From the NCBI RefSeq assembly GCF_902506165.1, contig NZ_LR733817.1, positions 1,348,255 through 1,412,254 on the forward strand: DNA of 64,000 nt, read 5' to 3'. The notes under the pieces are model-generated. The model was given only the letters and a program-made list of their open reading frames with translations, was not told the origin of the DNA and did no database searches. A program made the translations under genes and the position numbers. This DNA is from Bosea sp. 29B. Lineage in GTDB: Bacteria; Pseudomonadota; Alphaproteobacteria; Rhizobiales; Beijerinckiaceae. Shown piece by piece: positions 35,749 through 45,610 of this stretch; within the stretch, counting starts at the first letter, position 1; each line of letters begins with the position of its first letter.

Positions 35749-36770
35749 GCGTTACGGCCATGCCCTCCTCCGCATCCGACCGGATGTCCTATTGGCGGCT
35801 CGTCGCCCTCCTGGCCGCCGCGGCGCTCGTCATGGCCGCGCTGTCGCTCGCCGTCGGTTATGCCCGGCTCGACCTCTTCGCCGCGCTTAGCGACTGGCTC
35901 GCCGGCCGGCAGAGCCTGCCGGCGCTGGTACTCGTCGAACTGCGCCTGCCGCGCGCCATCCTCGGCGCGATCGTCGGCTTCAGCCTCGGGCTGGCCGGCG
36001 CGGCGATGCAGGGTCTCCTGCGCAATCCGCTGGCCGAACCCGGCATCGTCGGCATCTCCAGCGCCGCCGCCTTCGGCGCCGTCACCGTATTCTATTCCGG
36101 TTTCGCCGGCGCCTTCGCGCTCGCTTTGCCGCTCGGCGGCATCGCCGGCGCATTGCTCGCCGTGCTGCTGCTCTTCGCCCTCAATGGCCGCGGCGCCGGC
36201 ACGATGACGCTGATCCTCGCCGGCGTCGCGATCAACAGCTTCGCCGGGGCGATGACCTCGCTGGCGCTCAACCTGGCGCCCAACCCCTATGCCGCGCTGG
36301 AGATCGTATTCTGGCTGATGGGCTCGCTCGCCGATCGCAGCCTGATCCATGTCTGGCTTGTGCTGCCGCTGATGCTAGCGGGTTGGATCCTGCTTCTCTC
36401 CAGCGCGCCGGCGCTCGACGGCCTCACGCTCGGCGAGGACACGGCGCGCAGCCTCGGCTTCGACCTGACCTGGCTGCGAGTGCGACTGATCGGCGGCGCT
36501 GCGCTCGCCGTCGGCAGCGCCGTCGCGGTCACCGGTGCGATCGGTTTCGTCGGCCTCGTCGTGCCGCACCTCCTGCGCCCGCTGGTCGGCCACAAGCCCG
36601 GCCGGCTGCTGCTGGTCAGCGGCTTCGGTGGCGCCATCCTGCTGCTCGCAGCCGATACGATGCTGCGGCTGCTGCCGATCCGGCCCGAACTCAAGCTCGG
36701 CGTCGTCACCGCCCTGATCGGCGCGCCCTTCCTGTTCAGCCTGATCCAGCGCCTGCGGCGGGAGGCGTGA
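35745..36770 (+). CDS. btuC: FecCD-family ABC permease for cobalamin
   Basis: A 341-residue permease with about ten helices. It shows LVELRLPRAILGAIVGFSLG, the GAAMQGLLRNPLAEPGIVGI signature of the BtuC/FecCD family, and the coupling segment IGFVGLVVPHLLRPLVG near the C terminus. Moves the substrate across the inner membrane with BtuD. Overlaps btuF by four bases and btuD by one. Confidence 0.93.
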   Translation: MSVTAMPSSASDRMSYWRLVALLAAAALVMAALSLAVGYARLDLFAALSDWLAGRQSLPALVLVELRLPRAILGAIVGFSLGLAGAAMQGLLRNPLAEPGIVGISSAAAFGAVTVFYSGFAGAFALALPLGGIAGALLAVLLLFALNGRGAGTMTLILAGVAINSFAGAMTSLALNLAPNPYAALEIVFWLMGSLADRSLIHVWLVLPLMLAGWILLLSSAPALDGLTLGEDTARSLGFDLTWLRVRLIGGAALAVGSAVAVTGAIGFVGLVVPHLLRPLVGHKPGRLLLVSGFGGAILLLAADTMLRLLPIRPELKLGVVTALIGAPFLFSLIQRLRREA

Positions 36771-37561
36771 TGCGTATCGAAGCGAACGGCATCGCGATCG
36801 CCTTCGACGGCAAGCCGATCCTCGCCGGCATCGATCTTGCCCTGCAACCGGGCGAACTCGTCGGCCTGATCGGCGCCAACGGCGCCGGCAAGACCACCTT
36901 GCTGCGCATCCTCGCCGACCTGCTGCCGCCGGCAGCAGGTAAAGTTCTCTATGATGGCAAGCCCGCAAAAGCGCTGGGACGCCGCGCGCTCGCGCAGCGG
37001 CTCGCCTTCCTCGCCCAGGGCGGCGGCGTGCAATGGCAGATGCGGGCGGAGGCCGTCGTCGCGCTCGGCCGCCTGCCGCATCGGCGCCCCTTCGCCGACC
37101 TGACCGAGGCCGATCGCACCGCGATCAACAAGGCTTTCGCCGCGACCGATGCCTGCGCCTTCCGCAAGCGCAGTCTCGACAGTCTGTCGGGCGGCGAACG
37201 CGTGCGCGTGCTGCTGGCGCGGGCACTGGCGGTCGAAGCGGAGATGCTGCTCGCCGATGAGCCGCTGGTCGGGCTCGATCCACGCCACCAGCTCGAAGCG
37301 ATGGCGCTGTTCAGGCGCATCGCGGCCGCCGGCACCGGCGTCGTCGTCGTGCTGCACGACCTCTCGCTCGCCGGGCGCTTCTGCGACCGGCTGGTCCTGC
37401 TCGATCAAGGCCGAATTCTCGCCGACGGCCAGCCAGCCGCCGTGCTCGACGATGCCAACCTCGCAAGCGCCTTCGGCATCGCGGTCGCGCGCGGCGAGCG
37501 CGGCGGCGAACAATTCGTCCTGCCCTGGCAGGCTCTGACTAACGAGGAAGCCAGCCGATGA
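36770..37561 (+). CDS. btuD: ABC transporter ATPase for cobalamin
   Basis: A 263-residue ATPase with Walker A GANGAGKT (35-42), signature LSGGE, Walker B EMLLADEP and the switch His in VVLHDLS. Powers BtuC. ATG 36770 shares its first base with the btuC stop. Its own stop overlaps the ATG of the following gene, so that gene belongs to the same operon. Confidence 0.93.
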   Translation: MRIEANGIAIAFDGKPILAGIDLALQPGELVGLIGANGAGKTTLLRILADLLPPAAGKVLYDGKPAKALGRRALAQRLAFLAQGGGVQWQMRAEAVVALGRLPHRRPFADLTEADRTAINKAFAATDACAFRKRSLDSLSGGERVRVLLARALAVEAEMLLADEPLVGLDPRHQLEAMALFRRIAAAGTGVVVVLHDLSLAGRFCDRLVLLDQGRILADGQPAAVLDDANLASAFGIAVARGERGGEQFVLPWQALTNEEASR

Positions 37562-38565
37562 CGGCAGACGACGTGACCAGCCTGATCCATCAGGAACTCG
37601 CCACCGAGACGACGCAGTGGAATCTCGGCACATTCGGCGCGATCGCCGAATTCCTGCGCGATCCCAGCGAGCCTGTCGAACTCGGCAACGGTCCGGGCCG
37701 GCTCTTCGCCGTCACGAATCGCGGCGGCATCGGCTTCGACGATCTCTCGCGGGTCAGGCTCTTCGCCTCCGAAACCGCGGTCGGCCAAGGCTGGAGCCAT
37801 CGCGTCGCGCTCTGCCTGCCGGAGGCGGCCTGCGCGATGAACCGGCGCACGGCCCTGACCGAGCTCGGTCCCGACGCAGCGGCGCTGCGACTCCAGGACC
37901 GCGGCGGCATCCTCTTCGACATGGGCCTCGGCACGCTGCCGGTCGATATCTGCATCCGCACTGGCGATCCCGAGCTGATCGCGAGCTTGCGCACCGTCGC
38001 CGGCCGGAGCCTGTTCGAGGCCGGTAATCCGGCGATGGGGGCGATCATCGCGAAGGGCCCGCATCGCGTCTTCGTCACGCGCGCCGGCCGCTGCGAGGTC
38101 TACCAGCCGATCCCGCCGGCCGACGGCAAGAGCCCGGAAGGGCCGCACACCCATGTCCTGCCGCAATTGCTGCGCAACGGCCGCACTCATGCGGCGACCG
38201 AACCGGTGCCGAACGGCTGGGTGCCTTTCGCCCATCTCATCCCGACCCACCCGCTGAAGGACGCGATGGCCCGGCCGCGGCCCTGGGACGGCGCGGCACA
38301 TGAGCACTTCCAGGCACTCCTTGCCGTCACGGGCGACCCTGAACTCATGGCGTTGAAGCAGGGGGTTCTGGAAGCGATCCGCTCCGGCTCCGATCCCGCC
38401 GGCTTCCGCGAGCCGGCGAACAAATTCGCGCGCCACACCTTGCGTGTCACGCTGCGGCAATTGCGGGCCGGCCCTCCTCTGCCCGGCCTGTCGCGCTGGC
38501 TCGAAACCTTCGACCGGCAGGAGCCGGCGAGTGAAGACGGCGCCGACGCCTATGGCCATGCCTAG
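37558..38565 (+). CDS. Conserved-looking protein of unknown function, last gene of the B12 operon
   Basis: A 335-residue soluble protein without signal peptide or membrane helices. Visible features are a Gly-rich N-terminal half (VTNRGGIGFDDLSRVRLFAS), a RGGILFDMGLG segment, and GPHTHVLPQLL, whose His pair could bind metal. I do not recognise a family with certainty. It overlaps btuD by four bases and therefore falls under the same cobalamin riboswitch, which suggests a role in corrinoid use, salvage or handling. Confidence 0.7.
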   Translation: MTADDVTSLIHQELATETTQWNLGTFGAIAEFLRDPSEPVELGNGPGRLFAVTNRGGIGFDDLSRVRLFASETAVGQGWSHRVALCLPEAACAMNRRTALTELGPDAAALRLQDRGGILFDMGLGTLPVDICIRTGDPELIASLRTVAGRSLFEAGNPAMGAIIAKGPHRVFVTRAGRCEVYQPIPPADGKSPEGPHTHVLPQLLRNGRTHAATEPVPNGWVPFAHLIPTHPLKDAMARPRPWDGAAHEHFQALLAVTGDPELMALKQGVLEAIRSGSDPAGFREPANKFARHTLRVTLRQLRAGPPLPGLSRWLETFDRQEPASEDGADAYGHA

Positions 38566-38653
38566 CCGGCAAGGCCGTCCGCTCATCTGGTCGATCGTCT
38601 TTCGAATCTGTCAAAGCTAGAAGGAAAGGATCTCGTTCGGACAGGTATCGGAT

Positions 38654-40261
38654 ATGACGTTGCGACTGAGCCGCTTCACCACGCTGATCGTCTGCATTCT
38701 GGTCGCGCTCATCACGGTTCCGCTGGCCTTCCGTTACAGCTGGTTCTGGCTGCCCGGCCTGCTGGCGACCGGGTTGGCGCTGCTCGGGCTCTGGGACCTC
38801 GCTCAGACCGAGCATGCGATCCGGCGCAACTACCCGGTAATCGGCCATATCCGCTGGTTCGCCGAGCTGGTCCGGCCCGAACTGCGCCAATATCTGTTCG
38901 AGGCGGACGAGGAAGCAGCGCCGTTCTCGCGCTCGCAGCGCTCGCTGGTCTATCGCCGCGCCAAGAACCTCGCCGGCGATCACCCGTTCGGCACGTTGCT
39001 CGACGTCTATCGCGAGGGCTACGAGTTCATCGGCCATTCGACCCGGCCGGCGCCGGTCTCCGACCCCGAGAGCTTCCGCATCATCATCGGCAACGACCAG
39101 TGCCGCCAGCCCTATTCGGCTTCCGTCTTCAACATCTCGGCAATGAGCTTCGGCTCGCTCTCCGCCAATGCGATCCGGGCGCTCAATACCGGCGCGCGCC
39201 TCGGCCGCTTCAGTCATGACACCGGCGAGGGCAACATCAGCCCCTATCATCGCGAAGGCGGCGGCGACATCGTCTGGGAGGTCGCCAGCGGCTATTTCGG
39301 CTGCCGCGACGACAAGGGTCGCTTCGATCCCGAGCGCTTCGCCCGGCAGGCGACCGAGCTCCAGGTCAAGATGATCGAGATCAAGCTGAGCCAGGGTGCC
39401 AAGCCCGGTCATGGCGGCATCCTGCCAGCGCCGAAGGTCACGCCCGAGATCGCCGCGACCCGCGGTGTCCCAGTCGGGCAGGACTGCATCTCGCCGCCGA
39501 GCCACAGCGCCTTCTCGACGCCGCTGGAGATGATGGCGTTCATCGCCCAATTGCGCGAGCTCTCGGGCGGCAAGCCCGTCGGATTCAAGCTCTGCCTAGG
39601 CCATCCCTGGGAGTTCATGGGCATGGTCAAGGCGATGCTGGAGAGCGGCGTCGTGCCAGACTTCATCGTCGTCGACGGCGCCGAGGGCGGCACCGGTGCC
39701 GCCCCGGTCGAGTTCAGCGACCATATCGGCCTGCCGATGCGCGAGGGCCTGCTCTTCGTCCACAATGTGCTGGTCGGAGCCGGCTTGCGCGATAAGGTCA
39801 AGATCGGCGTCGCCGGTCGCATCGTCAGCGCCTTCGACATCGCCAGCGTGCTTGCGATCGGCGCCGACTGGGCCAATGCCGCCCGCGGCTTCATGTTCGC
39901 GCTCGGCTGCGTCCAGTCCTTGTCCTGCAACACCAATCGCTGCCCGACCGGCGTCGCGACGCAGGATGCCGTCCGTCAGCGGGCGCTGGTGGTGCCGGAC
40001 AAGGCGCAGCGCGTCCACCGCTTCCACGCCAACACGCTGCAGGCGCTGGCCGACATGCTGGCGGCGGCCGGCCTCACCCATCCCGAAGAGCTAGGCCCGC
40101 ACCATCTCGTGCGCCGCGTCAGCGCCACCGAAATCCGCCTGTTCTCCGATCTGCACGTCTTCCTGCAGCCGGGCGAATTGCTGACCGGGCTCTGCGAGCA
40201 CGCCTTCTATCGCCGCAACTGGGATCTCGCCCGCACCGACAGCTTCGACAGATTGTCGTGA
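38654..40261 (+). CDS. Membrane-anchored FMN-binding glutamate synthase-like protein
   Basis: A 535-residue protein with two N-terminal helices (LIVCILVALITVPLAFRY; FWLPGLLATGLALLGLWDLA) and the FMN/Fe-S synthase domain of glutamate synthase: SAMSFGSLSANAIRALN, KLSQGAKPGHGGILP, DGAEGGTGAAP, and the Cys cluster CVQSLSCNTNRCPTG for a 3Fe-4S centre. It lacks the glutaminase domain and the FAD subunit is absent, so it is unlikely to make glutamate by itself. Its true acceptor and substrate are unknown. Confidence 0.85.
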   Translation: MTLRLSRFTTLIVCILVALITVPLAFRYSWFWLPGLLATGLALLGLWDLAQTEHAIRRNYPVIGHIRWFAELVRPELRQYLFEADEEAAPFSRSQRSLVYRRAKNLAGDHPFGTLLDVYREGYEFIGHSTRPAPVSDPESFRIIIGNDQCRQPYSASVFNISAMSFGSLSANAIRALNTGARLGRFSHDTGEGNISPYHREGGGDIVWEVASGYFGCRDDKGRFDPERFARQATELQVKMIEIKLSQGAKPGHGGILPAPKVTPEIAATRGVPVGQDCISPPSHSAFSTPLEMMAFIAQLRELSGGKPVGFKLCLGHPWEFMGMVKAMLESGVVPDFIVVDGAEGGTGAAPVEFSDHIGLPMREGLLFVHNVLVGAGLRDKVKIGVAGRIVSAFDIASVLAIGADWANAARGFMFALGCVQSLSCNTNRCPTGVATQDAVRQRALVVPDKAQRVHRFHANTLQALADMLAAAGLTHPEELGPHHLVRRVSATEIRLFSDLHVFLQPGELLTGLCEHAFYRRNWDLARTDSFDRLS

Positions 40262-40425
40262 GCGCATTCACGCCAGGACAATGATGAAAACCGGGCACGC
40301 AACGCAGGCGCGTAACAAGACCGTAGCGTTTTCGGAGGAATGTGCCCAGTATCGACGCAGGATATGGATAGCTCGCTCCGTGCCTGTCGATTGGGCCGAG
40401 CGAACAATGGCTAAGGGGTTAACGA

Positions 40426-41583
40426 ATGTCTGAGCGGTCTCGGATGGCGCATGCGCAGCGCTCCACGGCCTTGCGCCTTTCCTCCACGACGCTCGCGGTG
40501 TTCCTCATCTTCGGCCTCGGCGCGGGCGCCCTCGCCCAGCAGCCGGCGCCTACCGCCGTTCCCGTCGGCACCGTGATCGCCGAGAAGCGCGCCATCACCC
40601 AGACCGCCGATTTCGTCGGGCGGATCGAGGCGGTGAACCGTGTCGACATCCGTGCCCGCGTCACCGGCTATCTCGAAGAGGTCCTGTTCAAGGACGGCGC
40701 GAGCGTCGCCGAGGGGGCTCCGCTCTTCCGCATCGAGCGCAGTCCGTTCGAGGCGGCGGTCGAGCAGGCGCAAGGCGCGCTCGAGAAGGCCCAGGGCGCC
40801 CTCCAGAACGCCACGGTGCAGCGCCAGCGTGCCGAGGATCTGCTGAAGACCAATGCCGGCTCGGTCGCCATCCGCGACCAGCGTGTCGCCGAGGAGAAGG
40901 GCGCGCAGGGCGACGAGACCACGGCCGCCGCCAATCTGAAGACCGCCCAGATCAATCTCGGCTACACCGAGATCAAGGCGCCGATCGCCGGCCGCATCGG
41001 CCGCACCAAGGTGACCAAGGGCAATGTCGTCAGCCCCGATAGCGGTGTGCTGGCCCAGATCGTCAGCGACGACCCGATGTATGTCACCTTCCCGGTCAGC
41101 CAGCGCGAATTCCTGGCGCTGAAGACGAACCGCCTGCCAGCCGATGGTTCCGCCCCGCTCGTCAACCTGAAATTCTCGGACGGCTCCACCTACGACCAGA
41201 AGGGCCGGGTCGATTTCGTCGACGTCTCCGTCGAGCGCTCCACCGACACAGTGCTGGTCCGCGCCACTCTGCCCAATCCGGGCGGCAAGCTCCTCGACGG
41301 CACCCTCGTTCGCGTCGGCGTCCAGGCCGACAAGAGCGAAGAGAAGGTGCTGGTCCCGCAATCGGCGCTGATCGCCGACCAGCAGGGCTCCTATGTCTTC
41401 GCCGTCGAGGACGGCAAGGCGGTGGTGAAGCGGGTCAAGGTCGGGGCCGAGGCCGGCTCCTATGTCGCGATCGACCAGGGCCTTTCCGGCAACGAGCAGA
41501 TCGTCATCCAGGGCCTGCAGAATCTCCGGCCCGGCGTGCCGGTGCTGGCCTCGCCGGTGACCCTGACGACCGGCCGGAGCTGA
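40426..41583 (+). CDS. RND efflux periplasmic adaptor subunit
   Basis: A 385-residue membrane-fusion protein. A signal peptide ([16 protein letters not shown]) is followed by a lipoyl half ([20 protein letters not shown]), a helical hairpin (about 105-165), the second lipoyl half ([13 protein letters not shown]), and beta-barrel and membrane-proximal domains (VLVPQSALI). It links the inner-membrane pump to an outer-membrane channel, which is not encoded here. AAGGGG precedes ATG 40426. Five bases separate it from the permease gene. No local regulator gene is seen. Confidence 0.93.
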   Translation: MSERSRMAHAQRSTALRLSSTTLAVFLIFGLGAGALAQQPAPTAVPVGTVIAEKRAITQTADFVGRIEAVNRVDIRARVTGYLEEVLFKDGASVAEGAPLFRIERSPFEAAVEQAQGALEKAQGALQNATVQRQRAEDLLKTNAGSVAIRDQRVAEEKGAQGDETTAAANLKTAQINLGYTEIKAPIAGRIGRTKVTKGNVVSPDSGVLAQIVSDDPMYVTFPVSQREFLALKTNRLPADGSAPLVNLKFSDGSTYDQKGRVDFVDVSVERSTDTVLVRATLPNPGGKLLDGTLVRVGVQADKSEEKVLVPQSALIADQQGSYVFAVEDGKAVVKRVKVGAEAGSYVAIDQGLSGNEQIVIQGLQNLRPGVPVLASPVTLTTGRS

Positions 41584-41587
41584 CATC

Positions 41588-44500
41588 ATGCTGAGCTCCG
41601 TCTTCGTCGACCGGCCTCGGCTGGCGATCGTCATCGCGCTCGTCACCACGATCGCGGGCCTGATCTCGCTGTTCGCGATTCCCGTCGCGCAATATCCCGA
41701 CATCGTGCCACCGCAGATCTCGGTGCGTGCTTCCTATCCCGGCGCTTCGGCCGCGGTGGTCGAGCAGACCGTCGCCCAGCCGATCGAGGCCCAGATCGTC
41801 GGCACCGACAAGATGCTCTACATGAAGAGCGTCAGCGGCAATGACGGCAGCTACTCGCTGCAGGTCTCCTTCGAGCTCGGCACCAATCCCGACATCAACA
41901 ACGTCAACGTCAACAACCGCGTCCAGCTCGCTCTGTCGAAGCTGCCGCAGGAGGTCCAGCGCAGCGGCGTCGTCGTCAAGAAACAGTCTTCGGCGTTGCT
42001 CGGCGTCATCGCCGTCTATGCACCGAAGGGCAATTACGACACGCTCTTCGTCTCGAACTACGTCACCATCAACCTGCTCGATGCGATCAAGTCCACGGCC
42101 GGCGTCGGCGACGCCTCGCTCTTCGGCGCGCAGGACTACGCCATCCGCGCCTGGGTCCGCACCGACGCCCTGACCGGCCTCAACATCACCACCGGCGACA
42201 TCATCGCCGCCATCCAGGGCCAGAACGCGCAGGCCGCGGTCGGCCGCATCGGCGCCCGGCCGATCTCCGACGACCAGCAGCTTCAGCTCAACATCCAGAC
42301 CAAGGGCCGCCTGACCTCGCCGGAAGAGTTCGGCAAGATCGTGCTGCGCACCAATGCCGACGGCTCGATCCTGCGGCTCTCGGATGTCGCGCGCCTCGAG
42401 CTCGGCGCCGCCAATCTCGACCGCGACACCCGCCTGAACGGCGGCCCGGCCGTGCTGATCGGCGTCTACCAGGCACCCGGCGCCAACGCTCTCACAGCCC
42501 TCGAATCCGTCAAGAAGACGATCGGCGACCTCGAAAAGTCCTTCCCCGACGGCCTCGCCTGGAAGGTCACCTACGACCCGACCGCCTTCGTCACAGCCAC
42601 GATCCACGAGGTCCAGAAGACGCTGATCGAGGCTTTCGTCCTCGTCGTGCTCGTCGTCTACATCTTCCTCGGCAATCTCAGGGCGACGCTGATCCCGACC
42701 ATCGCCGTGCCGGTGAGCCTGGTCGGCGCCTTCATCGTGCTCAATGCCATCGGCTACTCCGCCAACACCGTCTCGCTGCTCGCGGTGGTCCTCGCCATCG
42801 GCATCGTCGTCGACGACGCGATCGTCGTTATCGAGAACGTCGAGCGCGTGATGGAGGAGCATCCGGAGCTCTCGCCGGCCGAGGCGACCAAGCGCGCCAT
42901 GGGCGAGATCGTCGCCCCGATCATCGCGATCACGCTGGTACTGCTCTCGGTCTTCGTGCCGGTCGCCTTCATCCCCGGCATCTCCGGCGAGCTCTTCCGT
43001 CAGTTCGCCGTCACCGTCGCGGTCGCGATGGTGCTCTCGGCGATCAACGCGCTGACCCTGTCGCCGGCGCTCTGCGCCATCCTGCTGAGGCCGCATCACG
43101 GACCGCGGCGCGGGCCGATCGGCCATATCATGCGCGGCATCGACTGGACGCGCGACCGTTACGGCAACGGCGTGGCGCGTCTCGTGCGCGTCTCGGCCAT
43201 CAGCCTTGCCCTGACCGCGGCCTTCGGCGCCGGCATCTACGCCATGAGCCGGGTCACGCCGACCGGCTTCCTGCCGGAGGACGACCAGGGCGCCTTCTTC
43301 GTCGTCGCGCAATTGCCCGATGGCGCCTCGATCGGCCGCACATCGACGCTCGCCGCCGAGGTCGAGGGCATCCTGAAGACCGAGAAGGCGATCGCGGATT
43401 ATTCCACGGTCATCGGCCTAAACTTCATCGACAATTACTCCCAGCCCAATGCCGGCTTCTTCGTCGTGACCCTGAAGCCGTTCGACCAGCGCACCAGCCC
43501 GGAGGATTCGGCCTCGGCCGTCATCGCCCGGCTCGCCCAGAAGTTCCGCAGCGTGCGCGACGGCAATGTCGTCCCGGTCGCGCCGCCGCCGATCATCGGC
43601 CTCGGTAGCGGCGGCGGCTTCAGCTACGTGCTGATGGACATGGGCTCCTCCGACGCCAAGGCGCTCGGTCAGGCGCTCCGCGGCCTGACGGTGGCCGCCA
43701 ATCAGGACCCGCAATTGCGACGGGTGTTCTCGACCTTCTCGGATTCGGCGCCGTCGATCTATCTCGACATCGACCGCGACAAGGTCCAGATCCTCGGCGT
43801 CTCCTTGAGCGACGTCTTCCAGGCCCTCCAGGCCTCGCTCGGCGGCTATTACGTCAACGACATGAACCTGTTCGGCCGCACCTGGCAGGTCCAGGTCCAG
43901 GCCGAGGGCACCGACCGCGCCTCGGTCAACGACATCTACCGCATCAATGTCCGCAGCAAGTCCGGCGACATGGTGCCGCTGCGCTCCTTCGTCGAGGCCA
44001 AGGTCGTGGTCGGCCCGCAGGCGCTGATCCGCTACAACAACCGCCTGGCGGTGACGCTGCAGGGCTCGCCCGCCCCCGGCGTCTCCTCCGGCCAGGCGCT
44101 GAAGGCGATGGAGGCGGTCGCGGCCAAGACCCTGTCGCCGGGCTATCGCGGCGAATGGACCGACGTCTCCTTCCAGGAGAAACGGGCCGAGGGGCAGACG
44201 GCGATCATCCTCGCCTTCGCGCTGCTCTTCGCCTATCTCTTCCTGGTCGCGCTCTACGAGAGCTGGACGATCCCCGTGCCGGTGCTGCTCTCGGTCGCGG
44301 TCGGCGTCCTCGGCGCCTTTATCGCAATCGTCCTGGCGAAGCTGACGCTCGATCTCTACGCCCAGATCGGCATCGTCGTGCTGATCGGCCTCGCCGCCAA
44401 GAACGGCATCCTGATCGTCGAGTTCGCCAAGGAATTGCGCGAGAAGGGCCACCCGCTCCTGCACGCGGCGACCGAAGGCGCGCGCCTGCGCTTCCGTCCG

Positions 44501-44722
44501 GTGATGATGACCTCCTTCGCCTTCATCCTCGGCCTGCTGCCGCTGGTGATCGCGGAAGGGCCGTCCAAGCTCGCCCGGCGCGATGTCGGCACGCCCGTCT
44601 TCGGCGGCATGCTCGCGGCATCCTTCATCGGCATCTTCGTGATCCCGGCGCTCTATGTCGTCTTCCAAGGGCTGCGCGAGCGCCTGCGGCCATCGACGCG
44701 CCCGAAGGAGGAGCAGGCCTGA
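41588..44722 (+). CDS. RND multidrug efflux permease (HAE1 type)
   Basis: A 1044-residue inner-membrane pump of the AcrB/MexF type with twelve helices and two large periplasmic loops. Proton-relay acids are visible in helix 4 as [16 protein letters not shown], followed by [19 protein letters not shown]. The second half repeats the fold and ends with [20 protein letters not shown]. The N terminus [15 protein letters not shown] is typical. Works with the adaptor gene upstream to export hydrophobic compounds; substrates are not predictable. Confidence 0.95.
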   Translation: MLSSVFVDRPRLAIVIALVTTIAGLISLFAIPVAQYPDIVPPQISVRASYPGASAAVVEQTVAQPIEAQIVGTDKMLYMKSVSGNDGSYSLQVSFELGTNPDINNVNVNNRVQLALSKLPQEVQRSGVVVKKQSSALLGVIAVYAPKGNYDTLFVSNYVTINLLDAIKSTAGVGDASLFGAQDYAIRAWVRTDALTGLNITTGDIIAAIQGQNAQAAVGRIGARPISDDQQLQLNIQTKGRLTSPEEFGKIVLRTNADGSILRLSDVARLELGAANLDRDTRLNGGPAVLIGVYQAPGANALTALESVKKTIGDLEKSFPDGLAWKVTYDPTAFVTATIHEVQKTLIEAFVLVVLVVYIFLGNLRATLIPTIAVPVSLVGAFIVLNAIGYSANTVSLLAVVLAIGIVVDDAIVVIENVERVMEEHPELSPAEATKRAMGEIVAPIIAITLVLLSVFVPVAFIPGISGELFRQFAVTVAVAMVLSAINALTLSPALCAILLRPHHGPRRGPIGHIMRGIDWTRDRYGNGVARLVRVSAISLALTAAFGAGIYAMSRVTPTGFLPEDDQGAFFVVAQLPDGASIGRTSTLAAEVEGILKTEKAIADYSTVIGLNFIDNYSQPNAGFFVVTLKPFDQRTSPEDSASAVIARLAQKFRSVRDGNVVPVAPPPIIGLGSGGGFSYVLMDMGSSDAKALGQALRGLTVAANQDPQLRRVFSTFSDSAPSIYLDIDRDKVQILGVSLSDVFQALQASLGGYYVNDMNLFGRTWQVQVQAEGTDRASVNDIYRINVRSKSGDMVPLRSFVEAKVVVGPQALIRYNNRLAVTLQGSPAPGVSSGQALKAMEAVAAKTLSPGYRGEWTDVSFQEKRAEGQTAIILAFALLFAYLFLVALYESWTIPVPVLLSVAVGVLGAFIAIVLAKLTLDLYAQIGIVVLIGLAAKNGILIVEFAKELREKGHPLLHAATEGARLRFRPVMMTSFAFILGLLPLVIAEGPSKLARRDVGTPVFGGMLAASFIGIFVIPALYVVFQGLRERLRPSTRPKEEQA

Positions 44723-44747
44723 GCCGGCCCCGGGCGCCGACGGGCCG

Positions 44748-45258
44748 TCACGCCGGCCCGTCAATGACGACGCAATCCTGTCCCGCGGCCGCCATAACCT
44801 TCAGCTGAGCCAGCGCGGTCGGAAGCAGCTCGGGACGAGTGCCGAAGCGGAACCGGACGAGGCGCGGCAGCTGCAGCAGCCGCGCGCCTTCTTCGCTCAG
44901 CACGAGCTCGACATGGTCGAGACGCGCCGCCAGCCGGATCACCTCGCAGCCGTCGCAGGCCAGACCCTGGTCGGTGCGTTCGAGGTAGAGCAGGCCTTCG
45001 ACCCGCGGCGGCTGGCGGCCGCCGCGCTGCCGGCCACATGCGACATGCGACATGCAGGATATCAAGCGAATCGCCCGCCGACACGAAGCCCAGCGAGAGC
45101 ACGAGGAGGTCGCCGTCCTCGGGGAAGACCTCCTCGATGTCGAAGCCGTCCACTCCGTTCTTCAAATCGGCGGGTCTCCCGTGCTGTCGTCCTAAATGAG
45201 GGAGTCTGGTGCGGGACCGGTCTCGCAGCGTGAACCGCATCATCGCAAATTCCCGCAT
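44748..45258 (-). pseudogene. Gene broken by a 7-bp tandem duplication
   Basis: The N-terminal frame (from ATG 45258, or MMRF at 45243/45240) reads well through GDLLVLSLGFVSAGDSLDIL and then turns Arg/Ala-rich. The C-terminal frame reads well from HVACGRQRGG through LDHVELVLSEEGARLLQLP to a stop at 44748. The break lies at three copies of a 7-mer (45035-45055). Removing one copy joins both frames into one protein of about 165 residues. This is either a slippage (phase-variable) site, a decayed gene or a sequencing error. No family recognised. Confidence 0.6.
45035..45055. repeat. Three-copy 7-bp tandem repeat
   Basis: CACATGC, GACATGC, GACATGC on the plus strand (the first differs by one base). 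It sits at the frame break of the gene at 44748-45258. Loss of one unit restores the frame. Confidence 0.8.
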
Positions 45259-45299
45259 TGCCGAAGCAGCGGGGATCGGCTATCCAGCCTCCACGGAAA

Positions 45300-45376
45300 G
45301 CGCCCGTAGCTCAGCTGGATAGAGCGTTGCCCTCCGAAGGCAAAGGTCACACGTTCGAATCGTGTCGGGCGCGCCA
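45300..45376 (+). tRNA. tRNA-Arg (anticodon CCG)
   Basis: A 77-base cloverleaf. Acceptor GCGCCCG pairs with CGGGCGC; the D arm contains GCTCAGCTGGATAGAGC; the anticodon stem TTGCC/GGCAA encloses CTCCGAA with anticodon CCG (codon CGG); the T arm holds TTCGAATC; CCA is encoded at 45374-45376. Confidence 0.96.
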
Positions 45377-45410
45377 TTTCAAACTCCTTTCCCCAATCAC
45401 CACGCACCTG

Positions 45411-45447
45411 CTGCGCCGGCCTGCGCCGGCCTGCGCCGGCCTGCGCC
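45411..45447. repeat. 10-bp tandem repeat downstream of tRNA-Arg
   Basis: CTGCGCCGGC occurs at 45411, 45421 and 45431, followed by a partial CTGCGCC, giving 3.7 perfect units. The rest of the 234-base gap between the tRNA and the nuclease gene shows no gene. The unit length is not a multiple of three. Confidence 0.85.
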
Positions 45448-45610
45448 CAGCGGCCGGGGAAGACAGCGTAGCGCAAGGTCCATGACGTTGAGCAGGCGCG
45501 GAGCGCGATCTCGATGATCGACCTCCCGGTTTCATCGATCGACCCGGTCCAGCGCGAGGCGGGCGGCCAGCATCTGGTCACGGCCGGAAGCGGCAGGTAG
45601 ACCACGTCAG

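Noticed and set aside
41504..43312. A 602-codon open frame opposite the RND permease
   Set aside because: Composition is dominated by Asp/Arg/Gly expected from antisense reading of a high-G+C gene, and the plus strand encodes a full conserved permease.
45300..45376. tRNA-Arg as an integration site for a mobile island
   Set aside because: No integrase gene and no visible repeat of the tRNA 3' end elsewhere in the window.
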